Source: Priapulus caudatus (taxonomy: Eukaryota > Priapulida > Priapulimorpha > Priapulimorphida > Priapulidae). Taken from it: a stretch of 24,559 bases of DNA. The notes below the pieces were generated by a model. It saw only the letters and a program-made list of their open reading frames with translations. It was not told the origin of the DNA and ran no database searches. This document shows, in pieces, positions 22,762 through 24,559 of the stretch. The DNA is taken from assembly GCF_000485595.1 (NCBI RefSeq), contig NW_014577850.1, positions 20,097-44,655 of the forward strand, written 5' to 3'. The stretch's first letter is position 1. The number at the start of each line of letters is the position of its first letter. The translations under genes were made by a program, and so were the position numbers.

Positions 22762-23158
22762 ACAAATCTTCCAGTGAAAGGCTTAGTCTCAATAGATCGC
22801 AGTGTGGTGGCTGCTCTACTAAATACGACACCACGACTGGCACCTAGGTCGTCTACGAAGGATTTGGCACCAATACCTTGCATGGGTTGGATATCGTATC
22901 GACTCTGTGACTGCCTGCGCACGCGTTCTGCGCCGACAGCAACGTCCGTGTACTGTGGCTTTTCCACCGAAGAGCGAATCTTCGCATATTACTGCCTCCC
23001 AAGGCAAGTGGCACATAACGGTATCGTCACATTTCTAGGCGGGATTCTGACTTAGAGGCGTTCAGTCATAATCCCCAGTGGTAGCTTCGCACCACTGACT
23101 TTTCGATCAACACATGTACCAAATGTCTGAACCTGCGGTTCCTCTCGTACTGNTAGGA
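22762..23158 (-). rRNA. Large-subunit (28S-type) rRNA, 3'-terminal fragment
   Basis: On the minus strand this carries the universal sarcin-ricin loop AGTACGAGAGGAACC (plus-strand 23137-23151), the elongation-factor binding site of the ribosome. It is followed by CGCAGGTTCAGACATTTGGT, GCGAAGCTACCA, GGATTATGACTGAACGCC and TCTAAGTCAGAATCCCGCC. Near the 3' end, TCGTAGACGACCTAGGTG, AGTAGAGCAGCC and CTGCGATCTATTGAGACTAA match the eukaryotic 25S/28S 3' domain. The mature 3' end is placed by comparison with the yeast ending GATTTGT. Only about 400 nt of an expected 3.3 kb or more are present. Homology stops just 5' of the sarcin-ricin loop, next to an N at 23153, and the conserved ACCCTACTGATGA block is absent. 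It is a truncated copy, or an rRNA gene interrupted or misassembled at that point. Confidence 0.95.
23137..23151 (-). other. Sarcin-ricin loop of 28S rRNA
   Basis: AGTACGAGAGGAACC on the minus strand is intact, including the GAGA tetraloop. The 3' helix strand CGCAGG is normal. The 5' strand reads CCTANC where many eukaryotes have CCTGCTC, so the closing stem is disturbed exactly where the gene homology ends. Confidence 0.95.
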
Positions 23159-23360
23159 TCAACAGCAAAGCTGTGCCACGCAATCTTGTATCATGTCTCT
23201 CTGGATCTCATCTTGGGGGACAGGTGCGGGGCACTGTGTACTGCCGCGTGCACGTCGAATAAACTAGGGTGCGGGGGGGGGGAGACGGTTGACACGCCGG
23301 TTAGAGTTCGTCCTCTGATTTACATGCTGGTCTCATCTCGGGGACAGGTAGCGCTAGCAT
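23159..23360. other. Spacer beyond the rRNA break, with short direct repeats
   Basis: No rRNA homology and no supportable gene. GGGGACAGGTGCGGGGCACT at 23216 recurs at 23432, and the shorter CTCATCTCGGGGACAGGT at 23332-23349 resembles CTCATCTTGGGGGACAGGT at 23207-23225. A run of G lies near 23273-23281. Confidence 0.6.
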
Positions 23361-23419
23361 TATAGCCCTTCGCTCCGCCACAGGCTGAGGCGAGCCTGTG
23401 GCGGAGGTGAAGGGCTATA
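23361..23419. repeat. 59-bp near-perfect foldback (stem-loop)
   Basis: Arms 23361-23386 and 23393-23419 are inverted copies (TATAGCCCTTC...CCGCCACAGGCT) with a small mismatch/indel in the middle and a six-base loop, GAGGCG. Both ends read TATAGCCC/GGGCTATA, so a TA target duplication is possible. It may be a miniature foldback element or a structured RNA; no T-run suggests a terminator. Confidence 0.9.
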
Positions 23420-23947
23420 GTTCTAGAGCCAGGGGACAGGTGCGGGGCACTGTGCATGCACTGACTACTGGGCAACAGCGCGCGGGAACAACAGTTTAGC
23501 ACACTGCAGCCTGCTACGTGTCAGATTAGCGCAGTCCGGTAGTCGTCTCGCTCTGTGTAAATGCTCCGAAAAACTCTACCTGTAAGTCGCAGACGATGCG
23601 CGGGCTAATCGGCTAGACTGCCACCGACACGGCCGCTCGCCGCCGCGCCGCGCTTAGCCGAAAGACGCGCGCGGCGGTCAATCTTTCGCGAACAAGGAAG
23701 CGAAAGTTTACGAGCCTTCATCATAAAGGGCGACAAAGATCGAGCTCTGGTCGACGTCGAAAAACCTGTCCCCTCCGTATACCGGAGAACGTGCATCGTG
23801 TATTCGTGGCAGCAACTCGTGCGCTGCGAACCGTGAGGCCCCCTCCGCCCCATCCGCCCTCCCACCTGCGCGCCCGAAGAGAAAGGTACAGTCATGCAAG
23901 GCAGGTGTGAGGGCGCAGAGGGGTTGGGAGCGAAATCCTAGCATACG
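23420..23947. other. GC-rich spacer, no supported gene
   Basis: Unique sequence, strongly GC-rich around 23620-23690 (CGCCGCGCCGCGC). Two overlapping minus-strand open frames of 96 and 78 codons exist (23605-23895 and 23708-23944). Neither has a recognisable domain, and high GC alone makes such frames likely. No RNA gene was recognised. Confidence 0.5.
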
Positions 23948-24114
23948 TATTATACACTCCTGGTATTATTCGGGGAGAGGAGTGCATGAGGGTGTTTAGC
24001 GGGAAACGCTGAACTGGTGGCGTTAGCTATCAGCTCCCAGCATCCTAGGTAGGCGTTACGAACAGTGTAGAACGTTGGCGTGGCAGACGGTCACGATGTG
24101 ATGGAGGGAGGGAC

Positions 24115-24290
24115 GCGGTGGTGGTGGTGACAGAGGAGTGGTGGTGGTGACAGAGGAGTGGTGGTGGTGACAGAGAAGTGGTGGTGGTGACAGAGGAGTG
24201 GTGGTGGTGACAGAGGAGTGGTGGTGGTGACAGAGGAGTGGTGGTGACAGAGGAGTGGTGGTGGTGACAGAGGAGTGGTGGTGGTGGGAC
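24115..24290 (+). repeat. 20-bp minisatellite
   Basis: About eight copies of GTGGTGGTGACAGAGGAGTG. One copy has AGAAG for AGGAG (near 24175) and one lacks a GTG triplet (near 24241). Because 20 bp is not a multiple of three, all frames read a 20-residue cycle; the His/Ser/Thr/Pro-rich minus-strand frames here are artefacts of this. Confidence 0.96.
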
Positions 24291-24486
24291 TGGCATGTGG
24301 GGTGTGACATGGGAGCTGCACGGTGACATAGGCGGTGAGGTGAAACATAGAGGGTAATTTGTTACATAAAGGGTGGGACGATAACGATGTGGGTAACTGT
24401 GATGAATCAGCAGAGAGTCATAGTGACAGACGTGACCTTCACAGACCACATTTCACACTTCCAGTGTTTCACTATAGCCTTGTCGC
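24291..24486. other. Unique sequence, no gene seen
   Basis: Mixed sequence with GGTGACAT-like echoes of the adjacent minisatellite at its left end. No supportable coding or RNA feature. Confidence 0.5.
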
Positions 24487-24511
24487 ATATATATATATAT
24501 ATACATATATA
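24487..24511 (+). repeat. (AT)n dinucleotide microsatellite
   Basis: ATATATATATATATAC followed by ATATATAT, directly abutting the terminal palindrome at 24512. Confidence 0.95.
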
Positions 24512-24559
24512 TCAGGAGTGTATAATAGGGATAATATAATCCCTATTATACACTCCTGA
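24512..24559. repeat. Perfect 21-bp-arm palindrome at the window edge
   Basis: TCAGGAGTGTATAATAGGGA plus T, a six-base AATATA loop, then the exact reverse complement, ending on the last base of the window. It abuts an (AT)n tract. The arms share TATTATACACTCCTG with 23948-23962. It may be a miniature inverted-repeat element, or a fold-back at a contig end. Confidence 0.95.

Larger units (their letters stand above)
23948..24527. mobile_element. Possible element bounded by 15-bp inverted repeats
   Basis: TATTATACACTCCTG at 23948-23962 and its exact reverse complement CAGGAGTGTATAATA at 24513-24527 face each other across about 580 bp. The same 15 bases occur a third time at 24545-24559. The interior holds a minisatellite and no transposase, so if mobile it is non-autonomous. 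The grouping is uncertain because the right copy also belongs to the palindrome at 24512-24559. Confidence 0.4.

Noticed and set aside
22587-23055. Overlapping open frames on both strands across the 28S fragment
   Set aside because: They overlap clearly recognisable rRNA sequence, so they are shadows.
22762-23158. R2-type retrotransposon insertion as the cause of the 28S break
   Set aside because: The break lies at the sarcin-ricin loop, not at the known R1/R2 target sites further upstream, and no reverse transcriptase sequence is present beside it.
23605-23944. 96- and 78-codon minus-strand open frames
   Set aside because: The region is GC-rich, where open frames are frequent by chance. 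Two frames overlap, and no domain, splice pattern or family was recognised. Transcript data could change this.
24045-24449. His/Ser/Thr/Pro-rich minus-strand frames up to 134 codons
   Set aside because: All three frames give the same 20-residue cycle because they translate the 20-bp minisatellite.
20457-24559. tRNA or 5S rRNA genes
   Set aside because: I looked for GGTTCGAATCC-type B boxes and 5S internal control words and saw none with the required partner sequences.

Overview
This looks like a eukaryotic chromosomal or subtelomeric window, almost without protein-coding genes. The basis is threefold: a divergent 28S-type large-subunit rRNA 3' end on the minus strand, hexameric TTAGGG/CCCTAA telomere-type repeats, and about 21 kb of AT-rich satellite DNA. 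The taxon cannot be fixed by eye. TTAGGG fits animals, many fungi and many protists, and argues against the plant-type TTTAGGG and insect TTAGG repeats.

Layout. (1) 1-12640 is a satellite array built from a 20-bp dyad unit (TACATGTGTTGCACATGTAT) and a conserved ~61-bp separator carrying GTTTGCAACGTGTGTACACA. (2) 12641-12880 is a punctuating module rich in TACAA-like pentamers. (3) 12881-20456 is a second satellite array, with its cleanest copies at 13222-13852 and 18750-20456. (4) 20457-21066 has two more TACAA modules alternating with short stubs of satellite, and an orientation flip at 20938. (5) 21068-21130 is a copy of sequence also found in the rDNA 3' flank, followed by a last satellite separator. 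(6) 21238-22011 is a long, nearly perfect inverted repeat with CCCTAA tracts in the left arm and TTAGGG tracts in the right arm, around a ~300-bp unique core. (7) 22021-22409 holds 60-bp and 50-bp tandem repeats. (8) 22410-22761 is the pyrimidine-rich rDNA 3' flank. (9) 22762-23158 (-) is the 3'-terminal ~400 nt of 28S rRNA, including the sarcin-ricin loop, cut off on its 5' side. (10) 23159-24559 is GC-richer spacer with a 59-bp foldback, short direct repeats, a 20-bp minisatellite, an (AT)n tract and a perfect 21-bp-arm palindrome at the window edge.

How the parts relate. The rRNA fragment would be read right to left, toward the telomere-type repeats and the satellite. This resembles rDNA at or near a chromosome end, with rDNA spacer pieces mixed into subtelomeric repeats. 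The many long open frames in the satellite are a by-product of a repeat unit that has no stop codon in any plus-strand frame; I call none of them a gene. Much of the array carries single-base insertions and deletions like unpolished long-read consensus, and two Ns are present (13862, 23153), so exact copy numbers and unit lengths should be treated as approximate.

The most interesting points are the satellite architecture (period = 61 + 20n bp, with dyad sub-units phased to 10 bp), the TACAA modules that always split the separator at the same site, and the inverted element whose telomere-type repeats face outward like a miniature linear chromosome.
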